A stretch of DNA of 64,000 bases, taken from the NCBI RefSeq assembly GCF_008370045.1, contig NZ_VOBN01000001.1, forward strand, positions 434,001-498,000, given 5' to 3'. Shown piece by piece: positions 54,454-62,286 of this stretch; the stretch's first letter is position 1; the number at the start of each line of letters is the position of its first letter. A model generated the notes under the pieces. It made no database searches, was not told the DNA's origin, and worked only from the letters and a program-made list of their open reading frames with translations. Made by a program: the position numbers and the translations under genes. This DNA comes from Pseudomonas sp. ANT_J12. Its GTDB lineage: Bacteria; Pseudomonadota; Gammaproteobacteria; Pseudomonadales; Pseudomonadaceae.

Positions 54454-55941
54454 ATGCCGCTTCGCTCGCCGCTGTATTCCCAACGTTCGTTGGTGCTCAC
54501 GCTGATCGCATTGCTCGGTGCAGGTTTCCTCGCCACGTCCTTTCTCAGCTACTACGCCTCGCGAGCGTCGATCCGCGACAACATCGTCAACACCGAATTG
54601 CCGCTGACGTCCGACACGGTTTATTCGGAAATCCAGAAAGACCTGGTCAGACCGATCCTGATTTCCTCAATGATGTCCCGCGACACCTTCATGCGCGACT
54701 GGGTGGTCAACGGCGAGCACGACCCCGACCAGATGACCCGCTACCTCAACGAGGTCATGACCCACTACGGCGCCTACACCGCGTTCTTCGTCTCCAACAG
54801 CAGCCTCACCTACTACCACGCCAAAGGCGTGCTCAAGCAGATCAAGGTCGACGAGCCACGGGACGCCTGGTACTTCCGCGTTCGCGACATGAAAGAGCCT
54901 TACGAGATCAACGTCGACCCGGACCTGGCCAACAAGGACAACCTGACGTTTTTCATCAATTACAAAGTCTATGACTACAACAAACGCTTCATCGGCGCGG
55001 CTGGCGTGGGCCTGACGGTGGATGCGGTGATCAAGCTGATCGACAAGTATCAACAGCGCTATCAACGCAGCGTGTACTTCGTCGACACCTTCGGTCGCTT
55101 GGTGCTTACCGGTGCCGAGGGCGGCCCTGAAGGTGCGCGGGCCGGTCAGAGCCTGGGTGAACTCAGCAGCATGAAGGGCCTGGTCAGCCAGTTGCCCAAA
55201 CCCCACAGCGGCAGCTACGAATATTCCGTCCACGGCCAGGGACATTTCCTCAACGTGCGGTTCATTCCGGAGCTGAACTGGTACCTGTTCGTCGACAAAC
55301 GCGAAGACGGCGCTCTCAGTGAAATCCGCCAGTCGCTGTACCTCAACCTGCTGATCTGCCTGCTGGTCACGCTGATTGTGCTGGCCCTGCTCAACCGCGT
55401 AATCAAACGCTATCAGAGCAAAATCCAGGCCCAGGCCACGCTCGACAGCCTGACCGAGTTGCCCAACCGCCGTGGCTTCGACCTGTTGGCGGCGCAAGCC
55501 ATGCACGAAGCCCAACGCGAGCCGAAACCGCTGACCGCGCTGCTGCTGGACCTCGACCACTTCAAGGTGTTGAACGACACCTACGGTCACCTCGCCGGCG
55601 ATCAAGTGCTGATCGGTTTCGCTCGGGACCTGGAAAGTTGCCTGCGTCATTCCGACATCGTCTGCCGTTGGGGCGGCGAAGAATTTATCGTGCTGCTCAA
55701 GGACACCGACGGTGAGACCGGTCAGAAAATCGCCGAGAAAATTCGCCAGCATGTGGAAAAACAGCTTTATGCCTACAACGGCAAGGAGCTGCAGCTGACC
55801 GTGAGCATTGGCCTGACCACCCTGCAAGCAGATGAAACCTTGCATACGTTGCTGTCCCGGGCCGATCATGCGATGTACCGGGCCAAACAGGCCGGCCGCA
55901 ATCGCACCTGCGTGGAATTGCCCCACTCCGTTTATGAATGA
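54454..55941 (+). CDS. membrane diguanylate cyclase with dCache sensor
   Basis: A 495-residue protein: membrane helix at about 12-32, a periplasmic dCache-like domain (about 40-280), a second helix near 300-315, then a GGDEF domain. The active site WGGEEF (407-411) is intact, and RHSD five residues before it is a product-binding I-site, so it should make c-di-GMP with feedback control. No EAL domain. The signal sensed is unknown. The CWC gene overlaps its stop. Confidence 0.9.
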   Translation: MPLRSPLYSQRSLVLTLIALLGAGFLATSFLSYYASRASIRDNIVNTELPLTSDTVYSEIQKDLVRPILISSMMSRDTFMRDWVVNGEHDPDQMTRYLNEVMTHYGAYTAFFVSNSSLTYYHAKGVLKQIKVDEPRDAWYFRVRDMKEPYEINVDPDLANKDNLTFFINYKVYDYNKRFIGAAGVGLTVDAVIKLIDKYQQRYQRSVYFVDTFGRLVLTGAEGGPEGARAGQSLGELSSMKGLVSQLPKPHSGSYEYSVHGQGHFLNVRFIPELNWYLFVDKREDGALSEIRQSLYLNLLICLLVTLIVLALLNRVIKRYQSKIQAQATLDSLTELPNRRGFDLLAAQAMHEAQREPKPLTALLLDLDHFKVLNDTYGHLAGDQVLIGFARDLESCLRHSDIVCRWGGEEFIVLLKDTDGETGQKIAEKIRQHVEKQLYAYNGKELQLTVSIGLTTLQADETLHTLLSRADHAMYRAKQAGRNRTCVELPHSVYE

Positions 55942-56165
55942 CGTTGATGACCAAGCCTGAAACCTGCCCGGCCTGCGGCGCCCCCAACGACTGCAGCCTG
56001 GCCGACCCTCGAACCGCCGACCGCGCCTGCTGGTGCTTTGGCGTCAGCATCGACCCGGCGGTGCTCGAAGCGCTGCCGGCGGAACTGCGCGACCTCTCCT
56101 GCCTGTGCCCGCGCTGCGCCCAGGTCGAAGCGCAGCTGCAAGCAGCCGCCCGGCCGATCACGTAA
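55938..56165 (+). CDS. cysteine-rich CWC family protein
   Basis: A 75-residue protein with ETCPACGAPNDCSLA, ACWCFGVSI and LSCLCPRCA: eight Cys arranged as in the CWC (PF14375) family, probably binding zinc. ATG 55938 overlaps the cyclase stop (ATGA); ATG 55947 is an alternative. Function unknown. Confidence 0.8.
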   Translation: MTLMTKPETCPACGAPNDCSLADPRTADRACWCFGVSIDPAVLEALPAELRDLSCLCPRCAQVEAQLQAAARPIT

Positions 56166-56199
56166 GATGCGCGGCCCTTCCCCATCCGATTTTTAACCG

Positions 56200-56892
56200 A
56201 TGCGTGTAGACCGTTTCCTCAGCAACCTGCCGCGCTTCAACCGTAAGCAGGTTCGTCTGTTGCTGGTGGAAAAACGCGTGCGCATCGACGGAAAAGTCGT
56301 CAGCGATCCTCACAGCGAAGTACTGGAATTCAGCCGCGTCGAGGTCGACGACGAGGTGCTGCAAGTCGGCAAGCCCGCGCGCTACTTCATGCTCAACAAG
56401 CCGCCCGGCTGTGTCAGCGCCACCCGCGACCCGCAACACCCGACCGTGCTCGACCTGATCCACGAGCCGGACAAGGATGACCTGCACATCGCCGGGCGCC
56501 TGGATTTCAACACCACCGGCCTGATGATCATCACCAACGATGGCAGCTGGTCACGACGCCTGACCCAGCCGCAGACCAAACTGCCCAAGGTGTATTACGT
56601 CGAGACCGAACAGGACATCGGCCCGGAGTATGCAGTCACCTTCAACGAAGGGCTGTACTTCGCTTTCGAAGACCTGACGACGCAGCCCGCCGAGCTGGTG
56701 CTGCTCGGGGCGAAGTCGGCGCGGCTGAGCATTGTCGAAGGCCGGTATCACCAGGTGAAGCGCATGTTCGGCCATTTCGACAACAAGGTGCTGCGCCTGC
56801 ACCGCGAAAGCATGGGCCCGTTGCTGCTCGATAACGCGCTAAAACCGGGCGAGTACCGCGCCTTGCGCACCGAAGAGATTCAATTGATCTAA
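56200..56892 (+). CDS. rsuA: 16S rRNA pseudouridine synthase RsuA
   Basis: A 230-residue RsuA-family enzyme, with an N-terminal S4 RNA-binding domain (MRVDRFLSNLPRFNRKQVRL) and the catalytic motif AGRLDFNTTGLMIITND with the essential Asp. KRMFGHFDNKVLRLHR near the C-terminus fits RsuA rather than RluB/E, so pseudouridine 516 of 16S rRNA is the expected product. Confidence 0.88.
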   Translation: MRVDRFLSNLPRFNRKQVRLLLVEKRVRIDGKVVSDPHSEVLEFSRVEVDDEVLQVGKPARYFMLNKPPGCVSATRDPQHPTVLDLIHEPDKDDLHIAGRLDFNTTGLMIITNDGSWSRRLTQPQTKLPKVYYVETEQDIGPEYAVTFNEGLYFAFEDLTTQPAELVLLGAKSARLSIVEGRYHQVKRMFGHFDNKVLRLHRESMGPLLLDNALKPGEYRALRTEEIQLI

Positions 56893-57204
56893 GCAGGCGA
56901 CCGCTCAGCAGAAGTTGTCGAACAATTTACCAATGACACTTGCGCGATGCCGTCACCCCTGCTTGAATCAGGACGTCGGCCAGATTGTGACCGATGAGTC
57001 ACCACATACTTCTAAGAAACTTTTTGCCGGTCGGGGACCCTCAGGTTCCGCCTTCCACCGGCAGACTGCCCGCCAATAATAAAACCCGTCGACCGGCCTT
57101 CAATGGATCGACATGGGCTCCAAATTCCAGGCGAATGCCTACCTGTCACAAAGCTCGTGCAATCTCATTTGCGCGCATACCCGCTTGCTCAGGAGTCTTA
57201 TGAC
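56893..57204. promoter_or_regulatory. phaG upstream region
   Basis: 312 bp without a convincing gene. The phaG ribosome binding site CAGGAG is at 57190-57195. I find no consensus sigma-54 or AlgU site in this stretch. Confidence 0.4.
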
Positions 57205-58089
57205 ATGAGGCCAGAAATCGCTGTGCTGGATATACAGGGTCAGTATCGGGTTTACACGGAGTTCTATCGCGCAGACGCCGCAGAGAAGACCATTATTCTG
57301 GTCAACGGCTCGATGGCCACGACTGCGTCGTTTGCTCAGACCGTGAAAAACCTTCATCCGCAGTTCAATGTGGTGTGCTACGACCAGCCCTACGCGGGCA
57401 AGTCAAAAGCCCACAACCGGCATGAGAAATTGCTCACAAAGGAAGTCGAAGGACAGATCCTGCTGGAGCTGATCGACCACTTCGCCGCCGAACACGTGCT
57501 GTCGTTTTCCTGGGGCGGCGCCGCGACCCTGGTCGCCCTCGCCCACCGGCCACGGCGCATCGAAAAAGCCGTGATCAGCTCGTTCTCCCCGGAGATCAAC
57601 GAGCACATGCGCGACTACCTCGAACGCGGCGTCGACTACCTCGGCAGCCGGGATGGCGACCGGGTCGGCAACCTGGTGAACAGCACCATCGGCAAACACC
57701 TGCCGTCGCTGTTCAAGCGCTTCAACTATCGCCACGTGAGCAACCTGGCCGAGCACGAATACGGGCAGATGCACTTCCACATCAGCGACCTGTTGCACAG
57801 CGATCGCCAGTGCTTCCTCAAGGCTGCCGAGAAAATCAACGTGCCGGTGCTGTTCATGAACGGCGAATGGGACGAATACACCGCCGCCGACGGTGCCCGG
57901 CTATTCGCCAACCACGTGCAACACGCCACCTTCAGCACCCTGCAAGCCACCGGGCACTTCCTCGACATGGAACACAAAGCCGCCTGCCGAGACAGCCAGA
58001 ACGCACTGCTGGGCTTCCTGAAACCGGCGCAACACACCAGCCGACCGCGTTACCACTACGTCCAGGAACACCATGCACTGGCAATCTGA
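57205..58089 (+). CDS. phaG: PhaG, 3-hydroxyacyl-ACP to CoA channelling enzyme
   Basis: From ATG 57205 (MRPEIAVLDIQGQYRVYTEF), 294 residues. This alpha/beta hydrolase-fold protein is strongly reminiscent of Pseudomonas putida PhaG: shared stretches include IILVNGSMATTASFAQTV, SFSWGGAATLVALAHRP and IGKHLPSLFKRFNYRHVS, and it ends HALAI as PhaG does. PhaG links fatty acid synthesis to medium-chain polyhydroxyalkanoate production by freeing or transferring (R)-3-hydroxyacyl groups. RhlA is the nearest alternative, but the C-terminus favours PhaG. Confidence 0.92.
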   Translation: MRPEIAVLDIQGQYRVYTEFYRADAAEKTIILVNGSMATTASFAQTVKNLHPQFNVVCYDQPYAGKSKAHNRHEKLLTKEVEGQILLELIDHFAAEHVLSFSWGGAATLVALAHRPRRIEKAVISSFSPEINEHMRDYLERGVDYLGSRDGDRVGNLVNSTIGKHLPSLFKRFNYRHVSNLAEHEYGQMHFHISDLLHSDRQCFLKAAEKINVPVLFMNGEWDEYTAADGARLFANHVQHATFSTLQATGHFLDMEHKAACRDSQNALLGFLKPAQHTSRPRYHYVQEHHALAI

Positions 58090-58100
58090 AATAGAGTCAT

Positions 58101-58160
58101 CGCGAGCAACCTTGCGCCCATAGACGCCACCACCTCTGTAGGAGCAAGGCTTGCCCGCGA
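58101..58160. repeat. degenerate REP doublet, CGCGGGCAAGCC family
   Basis: CGCGAGCAACCTTGCGCCCA at the left and GTAGGAGCAAGGCTTGCC with CGCGA at the right form an imperfect inverted pair downstream of phaG. Confidence 0.75.
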
Positions 58161-58268
58161 TTGGCCGTTACTCGGTCCGTGCCTTCGTGTCACCCACGCT
58201 AAATGCAGCGCACATAAAGAAAAACTTCAAATCCGCGCGCACATCTGGTACAAAGTCAGCCGCTCTGA

Positions 58269-58342
58269 GCGGGTGTCGTATAATGGCATTACTCCAGCTT
58301 CCCAAGCTGATAACGAGGGTTCGATTCCCTTCACCCGCTCCA
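58269..58342 (+). tRNA. tRNA-Gly(CCC)
   Basis: A 74-nt tRNA including CCA: acceptor GCGGGTG/CACCCGC, anticodon stem-loop CAGC-TTCCCAA-GCTG with anticodon CCC, T-loop GGTTCGATTCCC. A lower-GC region with toxin-type genes follows, so the tRNA is a plausible integration site. Confidence 0.95.
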
Positions 58343-58393
58343 ATCGAATTTTTGTCTCGCGTTGAAGGTTTTTGACGGGGGATGTAGAGATAG

Positions 58394-58424
58394 AAAAAAA
58401 CCGGTCCAGATGGCCGGTTTTTTT
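58394..58424. terminator. intrinsic terminator after tRNA-Gly
   Basis: A run of A, CCGG, a short loop and CCGG followed by a T run, 52 bp past the tRNA. Confidence 0.8.
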
Positions 58425-58515
58425 GTGCCTTGAATTTGAGCTTTGCGAGAGCTTCAGGGTCTTCGTCGTTGAAGCTGATCGAATAGGTCATCCGCGACGC
58501 CGGACAAAACGAGGG

Positions 58516-58549
58516 CGAAAAAAAACCGCCTTAGTAGGGCGGTTTTTCG
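58516..58549. terminator. second intrinsic terminator
   Basis: ACCGCC and GGCGGT stem flanked by A and T runs (CGAAAAAAAACCGCC ... GGGCGGTTTTTCG). Confidence 0.8.
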
Positions 58550-58574
58550 TCGCAAGCTCGGTTAGTAGCCAAGC

Positions 58575-58810
58575 ATGCAAGCCTCACAGGGACCTCCAAC
58601 GAGGCTTAAGTCTACTTTTGAGTACTTGGATACGCTAGAAAATAAATCTGTCACCTTTTCTGGCTTGATGCCCACTTGGCTCACAAAAATCCGAAACTCA
58701 AGGGCGTTTACGATAAGGCCATCTATCTACTTCAGCGTCAAAAAAAAATGGGTGGCGGTACGCGGACTCTCGACGCGCTTGAGGCAAATTTGCCCAGTAG
58801 TATGAGCTAG
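58575..58810 (+). pseudogene. frame-disrupted ORF upstream of zeta toxin gene
   Basis: The first ~30 codons read naturally in one frame (LKSTFEYLDTLENKSVTF), then coding character moves to another frame from about 58667: DAHLAHKNPKLKGVYDKAIY continues for 47 codons to TAG 58808. A single frameshift near 58660 would join them into one short protein. No family recognised. AT-rich compared with core genes here. It could instead be two unrelated small frames. Confidence 0.4.
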
Positions 58811-59010
58811 TCCCTTGCGGAGAGATTGCGCGCCGTGCTCAATTAGTAAATCTGACCGCTTGCACGAGATGTAAAGCAGTGAAGAATCGTGAGGAGATTC
58901 ATAGGAAAGTGACGGATGTCCGAGATCCCCTCCCGCGTATCGCATGCAGTGCGGTAATCCAGGAGCAGAAACGGCAAGCAACCAGTCACTTGAAAAAGGG
59001 ATCTCTATCA

Positions 59011-59769
59011 GTGCAAGAAGACAAAAAGCTTGGGATGACGGCAGAAGAGCAAGCCGTGTGGGATGAGGCGATTAGATTTGCTCGATCAAACAAGAAGACG
59101 ATCGGCAAGAGACTCACGGATAGGGACAGATATCCGCCCGAAACAGAACCTGTATCGGTTTTCATGGCCGGGTCGCCCGGCGCTGGCAAAACAGAAGCAT
59201 CCCTAGCTCTCCTAAACTTTTTCTGCGATACCGCCATCCTACGAATTGATCCGGACGAGCTCAGAAACGAATTTGAAGGATACCAGGGTGGCAATGCCTG
59301 GCTTTTCCAAGGAGCTATATCAATTCTTGTTGGAAAGCTGATTGATCTCGCATTAGATCGAAAGCAATCTTTCCTGCTGGACGGGACGCTTTCAAATATC
59401 CAGATTGCCAGGAGTAATGTCGAGCGGTGCCTGAGCAAAGGGAGATTCGTGCAAATTCTTTACGTCTATCAAGACCCTAGGCTTGCATGGTCCTTCGTGA
59501 AGGCCCGAGAGGAAGCCGAGGGACGACGGATTCGACCCGAGCATTTCGTCGAACAGTATTTCGCAGCGCGTGACGTAGTGAACACGCTTAAGCTAGAGTT
59601 CGGTAAAGATGTCCACGTCGATCTACTTTTGAAGCACATTGATAACTCTGCCAGGCTCTACAAGGCTGGCGTTGACAAGATCGACTACCATATACCCGAG
59701 AAGCACACGAGACACGAACTGATGGCCATGCTTGGGATAACAGACGGAGCAACCCCATGTTTACGATGA
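59011..59769 (+). CDS. zeta toxin family P-loop kinase
   Basis: A 252-residue protein (from GTG 59011) with Walker A AGSPGAGKTE at about 53-62, RIDPDELRNEF (substrate-contacting Asp) and a C-terminal REEAEGRRIRPEHFVEQYF. Zeta toxins phosphorylate UDP-N-acetylglucosamine or related nucleotide sugars. AAAGGGA lies about nine bases before GTG 59011; GTG 58879 and ATG 59035 are alternatives in frame. Codon use is less GC-rich than core genes, suggesting transfer. No epsilon or PezA antitoxin precedes it; a small ORF overlaps its 3' end. Confidence 0.85.
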   Translation: MQEDKKLGMTAEEQAVWDEAIRFARSNKKTIGKRLTDRDRYPPETEPVSVFMAGSPGAGKTEASLALLNFFCDTAILRIDPDELRNEFEGYQGGNAWLFQGAISILVGKLIDLALDRKQSFLLDGTLSNIQIARSNVERCLSKGRFVQILYVYQDPRLAWSFVKAREEAEGRRIRPEHFVEQYFAARDVVNTLKLEFGKDVHVDLLLKHIDNSARLYKAGVDKIDYHIPEKHTRHELMAMLGITDGATPCLR

Positions 59770-59924
59770 AATTCGGATCTACAAAAGAATCCTCGAGTCC
59801 ATTCGCAGACTTCATTCGTAACGCCAAATCTGAAGAAAAGAAACGCGTATACAGTGAGGTTTTGACGGAGGCTACCAAAAAACAGAACGAAATCATGTTG
59901 GCAGCACAGGCCAAGCAAGCCTGA
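59757..59924 (+). CDS. small ORF overlapping zeta toxin gene, possible partner/antitoxin
   Basis: ATG 59757 starts 13 bp before the zeta stop in another frame and gives 55 residues (MFTMKFGSTKESSSPFADF...), ending AAQAKQA. It is charged, probably helical (EEKKRVYSEVLTEATKKQNE), and has no signal peptide. An intrinsic terminator follows 19 bp later, so it is the last gene of a two-gene unit. The overlap implies coupled translation with the toxin. An antitoxin role is inferred from arrangement only. Confidence 0.65.
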   Translation: MFTMKFGSTKESSSPFADFIRNAKSEEKKRVYSEVLTEATKKQNEIMLAAQAKQA

Positions 59925-59942
59925 TCGCATTACTGAATTTCG

Positions 59943-59971
59943 AAAAAGCCCGGCCAAGTGCTGGGCTTTTT
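59943..59971. terminator. intrinsic terminator after zeta unit
   Basis: AAAAAGCCC, an 11-base loop and GGGCTTTTT. Confidence 0.88.
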
Positions 59972-60206
59972 CATTTCTGACGTTTACGTTGTTTCAGACT
60001 CCGACACATACGTTGATTTTGCTCCCTACAAGCCCCTTAAGCCCGCTGATCCCAATGAACAGCAAGTCAGCGCCCGCCGAACCAAGCACTGCCAGCGCTT
60101 TTTTCGAAAAAGCAACGTCCTACACTACTCTAGGAATTGTCCGTAGACTTGCGGATTGCAGTGCCTTTGCCACGAGCCCTATAGTCGATCCGCGCCCAAA
60201 TGGCGT

Positions 60207-60370
60207 ATCGAGTTTGGCGACTCGATGGCAAGGTACAGAAACCTCCGAGCTAGCTCGGAGCGTTTCTGAACGCACTCGGCTACCTGTTTTTTGGTGGCTG
60301 TGCGTGGGAGACCTTCGGGTCTGCCGGTTTTTACCTTGCCCGGTTCGCCAACCCGCGTACAGCTACCACC
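60207..60370 (+). other. candidate structured RNA leader or repeat
   Basis: Several perfect stems are nested here: ATCGAGT/ACTCGAT (60207-60226), the 18-bp palindrome CTCCGAGCTAGCTCGGAG near 60243-60260, AGACC-TTCG-GGTCT, and a long-range pair GGCAAGGTA (60227-60235) with TACCTTGCC (60332-60340). GGTGG at 60293 can also pair with CCACC at 60366. The region ends about 50 bp before the ATG at 60423. It may be a cis-regulatory RNA, a mobile palindrome or both. Confidence 0.5.
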
Positions 60371-60422
60371 CTTTGTTTGGCGACAATGAGTGGTAGATAA
60401 CCTCACTTCAAGGTAATCACTC

Positions 60423-60686
60423 ATGAACGAATACATGGCTTTAACCAGCAACGCCGACGATCTACCTTCCCTGTTCGTCAACACCACTCAACCGCTGCAC
60501 TCCCTGCTCAGCACTGCCAGTTACAGAATTCGGGCCGTGACGCAGCTCCTTGAAAACCTCGCGATGCGAGGTGACATTACATCTGATTCGGTGATCCTCA
60601 GCGATTTCGCATTGCTCTGCTGCGTGCCCTTGCGCGATGGTTGCGATGTGCTGGACGTGATCGCTCGACGCATGGATGCGGAATAG
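60423..60686 (+). CDS. small hypothetical protein
   Basis: An 87-residue protein from ATG 60423, with no membrane segment. The helix-rich sequence TTQPLHSLLSTASYRIRAVT and SDFALLCCVPLRDGCDVL recalls small Pseudomonas accessory proteins of unknown function, but I cannot name the family. It follows a strongly structured leader and is closed by a terminator. Confidence 0.65.
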   Translation: MNEYMALTSNADDLPSLFVNTTQPLHSLLSTASYRIRAVTQLLENLAMRGDITSDSVILSDFALLCCVPLRDGCDVLDVIARRMDAE

Positions 60687-60702
60687 ATCTGACGGTTAGA
60701 TC

Positions 60703-60731
60703 GGGCGCCTTTTAGGGCGCCCTTTTCGTTT
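60703..60731 (+). terminator. intrinsic terminator
   Basis: GGGCGCC and GGCGCCC stem with TTTTCGTTT following, 17 bp past the small hypothetical gene. Confidence 0.85.
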
Positions 60732-60768
60732 CATAGCCCTACTACTCGGGTCCATGAAGATAATGATC

Positions 60769-61062
60769 ATGTTTTATCCAATAGCGATTTCAACGGGTGA
60801 TGATAAACACGCCTGGGGTGTGGAGGTGCCGGATATTCCTGGGTGTTTCTCCGCCGGGAAGGATCTTGAAAATGCAGTGACTATGGCTCGCGAAGCCATT
60901 GAGGGGCATTTTGAAATTCTGGCTGAGATTGGTTCGCCGATTCCACCGGCCAAAACAGTCACTGGGTACGAAAAAGATCCGCAATACGCGGGATGTACTT
61001 GGGAAGTGGTGGAGATCAATTTGACCAAGTACCTAGCGAAGTCCAGTGGCATCGACGCATGA
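60769..61062 (+). CDS. HicB-like antitoxin domain, C-terminally truncated, without HicA
   Basis: From ATG 60769 (MFYPIAISTGDDKHAWGVEV), 97 residues. VPDIPGCFSAGKDLENAV and AIEGHFEILAEIGSPIP match the HicB RNase-H-like fold that binds HicA. Typical HicB of this type continues for another 30-40 residues with a DNA-binding domain after the linker, but here the protein stops at INLTKYLAKSSGIDA. No HicA gene lies within 300 bp on either side. It is most likely a remnant, or a stand-alone protein. Confidence 0.72.
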   Translation: MFYPIAISTGDDKHAWGVEVPDIPGCFSAGKDLENAVTMAREAIEGHFEILAEIGSPIPPAKTVTGYEKDPQYAGCTWEVVEINLTKYLAKSSGIDA

Positions 61063-61078
61063 CCTGGCTCTTTTGACT

Positions 61079-61100
61079 TATGCCCGTCATATGCCCGTCA
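61079..61100. repeat. tandem 11-bp repeat
   Basis: TATGCCCGTCA occurs twice back to back just downstream of the truncated hicB. Possibly part of an old recombination site. Confidence 0.6.
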
Positions 61101-61128
61101 GTTAATAGTTGGCGCGAACAACTAATAA

Positions 61129-61238
61129 CCTGTGGCGAGGGAGCTTGCTCCCGTTGGACTGCGCAGCAGGCCCCTGCTTTTTAAGTGAAGAGAGGGGCTG
61201 CTTCGCAGCCCAGCGGGAGCAAGCTCCCTCGCCACAGG
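61129..61238. repeat. REP doublet, GTGGCGAGGGAGC family
   Basis: CCTGTGGCGAGGGAGCTTGC faces GCAAGCTCCCTCGCCACAGG, with an inner inverted repeat (GCGCAGCAGGCCCC versus GGGGCTGCTTCGC). It marks the return to core-type sequence. Confidence 0.92.
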
Positions 61239-61477
61239 TTCGGTGTCAGGTTTGAATGATTGGTACTGTTTTGAATAGTCGGGGCCTGGAGCTTCGTTTA
61301 CATATCCATAACGCTCGGTCAGTTTCCCCTCTTCTCCCAACCCGCTAGCATTCCCCCATCTGCAACCACCCTCCCCCTGCGCGGCCATCAACGAATACGC
61401 GCCACAACTCTTCGAGGGAAACCAATCGGCCGCACCACCGGTGCCGCCCGTGACGAACTCAATAGAGCAACCCGAAC

Positions 61478-62206
61478 ATGACGCAAAACATTTACGACGA
61501 TCCGGAGTTTTTCCAGGGTTACAGCCAAATGGGCCGTTCCATCGGTGGCTTGGATGCCGCACCGGAATGGCCTGCACTTCAATCCCTGTTGCCACCGATG
61601 AAAAGTTTAAAAGTGGTGGACCTGGGCTGCGGTTACGGCTGGTTCAGCCGCTGGGCCAGTGAGCAAGGCGCCCACAGCGTGCTCGGCCTCGATGTGTCGG
61701 AAAAGATGCTGGAACAGGCGCGCAAGACGACGTCTGCGGCCAACATCCAATACGCCCGCGCCGACCTTGAACATCTCGACTTGCCTACCGACAGTTTCGA
61801 CCTGGCCTACAGCTCTCTGGCATTGCATTACATCAAGGATCTGCCGGGCCTGTTCGCCAATATCCACGCAGCCCTGAAACCCGGTTCACGCTTTGTGTTT
61901 TCCATCGAGCACCCGATTTTCATGGCGCCGCGTAATCCGGGTTGGCTGATCGATGGCGAAGGTCGCAAGCGTTGGCCGCTGGACAGTTATCAGCTGGAAG
62001 GTGAGCGGGTGACGAATTGGCTGGCGGAAGGTGTGATCAAGCAGCACCGCACGGTGGGTACTTTGTTGAATACCTTGATCGCGGCGGGATTCACGATTCA
62101 GCACGTCAATGAATGGGGGCCGAGCGATGCCGAGGTGGCGGCGCAGCCGGCTCTGGCGGAGGAGCGAGAGCGGCCGATGATGATGTTGGTGGCGGTGGAA
62201 CGTTGA
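61478..62206 (+). CDS. class I SAM-dependent methyltransferase
   Basis: A 242-residue Rossmann methyltransferase: motif I VVDLGCGYGWFSRWA near 47, post-I VLGLDVSEKML, and SSLALHYIKDLPGLF. Closest in style to general small-molecule methyltransferases; substrate unknown. Convergent with the trans-aconitate methyltransferase gene, with a REP between. Confidence 0.82.
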   Translation: MTQNIYDDPEFFQGYSQMGRSIGGLDAAPEWPALQSLLPPMKSLKVVDLGCGYGWFSRWASEQGAHSVLGLDVSEKMLEQARKTTSAANIQYARADLEHLDLPTDSFDLAYSSLALHYIKDLPGLFANIHAALKPGSRFVFSIEHPIFMAPRNPGWLIDGEGRKRWPLDSYQLEGERVTNWLAEGVIKQHRTVGTLLNTLIAAGFTIQHVNEWGPSDAEVAAQPALAEERERPMMMLVAVER

Positions 62207-62234
62207 CACTTAAATAGAACGAACACTGATGACT

Positions 62235-62266
62235 CTGTGGCGAGGGAGCAAGCTCCCCCGCCACAG
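62235..62266. repeat. single REP palindrome, GTGGCGAGGGAGC family
   Basis: CTGTGGCGAGGGAGC and GCTCCCCCGCCACAG form one hairpin between two convergent genes. Confidence 0.9.
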
Positions 62267-62286
62267 GTTCAGTGCGACATCCGCTT

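Noticed and set aside
56990..57060. GAAACTT box upstream of phaG as an AlgU promoter
   Set aside because: An extra A breaks GAACTT and no -10 at the proper distance was found.
59989..60396. 135-codon plus-strand frame across the structured region
   Set aside because: It runs through several perfect palindromes, has no ribosome binding site at its start and no protein-like composition beyond ~40 residues; RNA or repeat structure explains it better.
58343..61478. Direct repeat of the tRNA-Gly 3' end marking a far island boundary
   Set aside because: I searched for the T-loop and acceptor sequence downstream and found no copy, so boundaries of an integrated island cannot be drawn.
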